From an uncultured Clostridia bacterium (GTDB lineage Bacteria; Bacillota; Clostridia; Lachnospirales; Lachnospiraceae): a DNA stretch of 5,274 nt. Position 1 is the stretch's first letter; the number at the start of each line of letters is the position of its first letter. The notes under the pieces are model-generated. The model saw only the letters and a program-made list of their open reading frames with translations, ran no database searches and had not been told where the DNA came from. The translations under genes and the position numbers were made by a program. Below, one piece after another: positions 5,236 through 5,274 of the stretch. The stretch is from NCBI GenBank assembly GCA_946186175.1, contig CAMHMG010000210.1, positions 1 through 5,274 of the forward strand, given 5' to 3'.

Positions 5236-5274
5236 CGCGAAACTCTTATACATTTTTACGCATAGCAGTTTGTC

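Overview
The window looks like chromosome of a low-to-moderate G+C Gram-positive anaerobe (Bacillota), most likely a Lachnospiraceae-type clostridium. This is inferred from the A+T-rich composition, strong AGGAGG-type ribosome binding sites, near-consensus housekeeping promoters, a MATE transporter of the MepA-like clostridial kind, and a PurF of the iron-sulfur, propeptide-processed (Bacillus-like) type. All genes lie on the + strand.

Layout. (1) Positions 1-567 hold the 3' part of a membrane-anchored PEBP-family (YbhB/YbcL-like) protein; its frame is open to the window edge, so the true start is outside. (2) Thirty bases later, 598-1707 encodes a membrane-anchored metallo-beta-lactamase-fold hydrolase related to the NAPE-PLD/UlaG branch, probably in the same operon. 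(3) The gap 1708-1874 holds a good promoter (1767-1796), a long stem-loop with a T run (1805-1852), and a perfect ribosome binding site. These lead into a 41-residue small ORF (1875-2000) that overlaps the next start codon as ATGA. (4) A MATE multidrug exporter occupies 1997-3430. (5) A 368-base gap (3431-3798) carries a near-consensus promoter (3447-3474), a hairpin at the predicted RNA 5' end, a strong intrinsic terminator (3537-3573), and a roughly 190-base stretch of dense inverted repeats (3583-3772). (6) purF, the first committed enzyme of purine synthesis, fills 3799-5217. A short tail with a weak hairpin follows.

How it fits together. The first two genes form an envelope or extracytoplasmic pair, perhaps connected with phospholipid head groups (inference only). 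The small ORF and the MATE pump look like a translationally coupled pair with their own promoter. purF appears to lie behind a promoter, a terminator and a folded RNA leader. That arrangement suggests either attenuation control of purF, or a short independent RNA plus an inserted dispersed repeat. I do not recognise the folded region as a known riboswitch. It is the most interesting part of the window.
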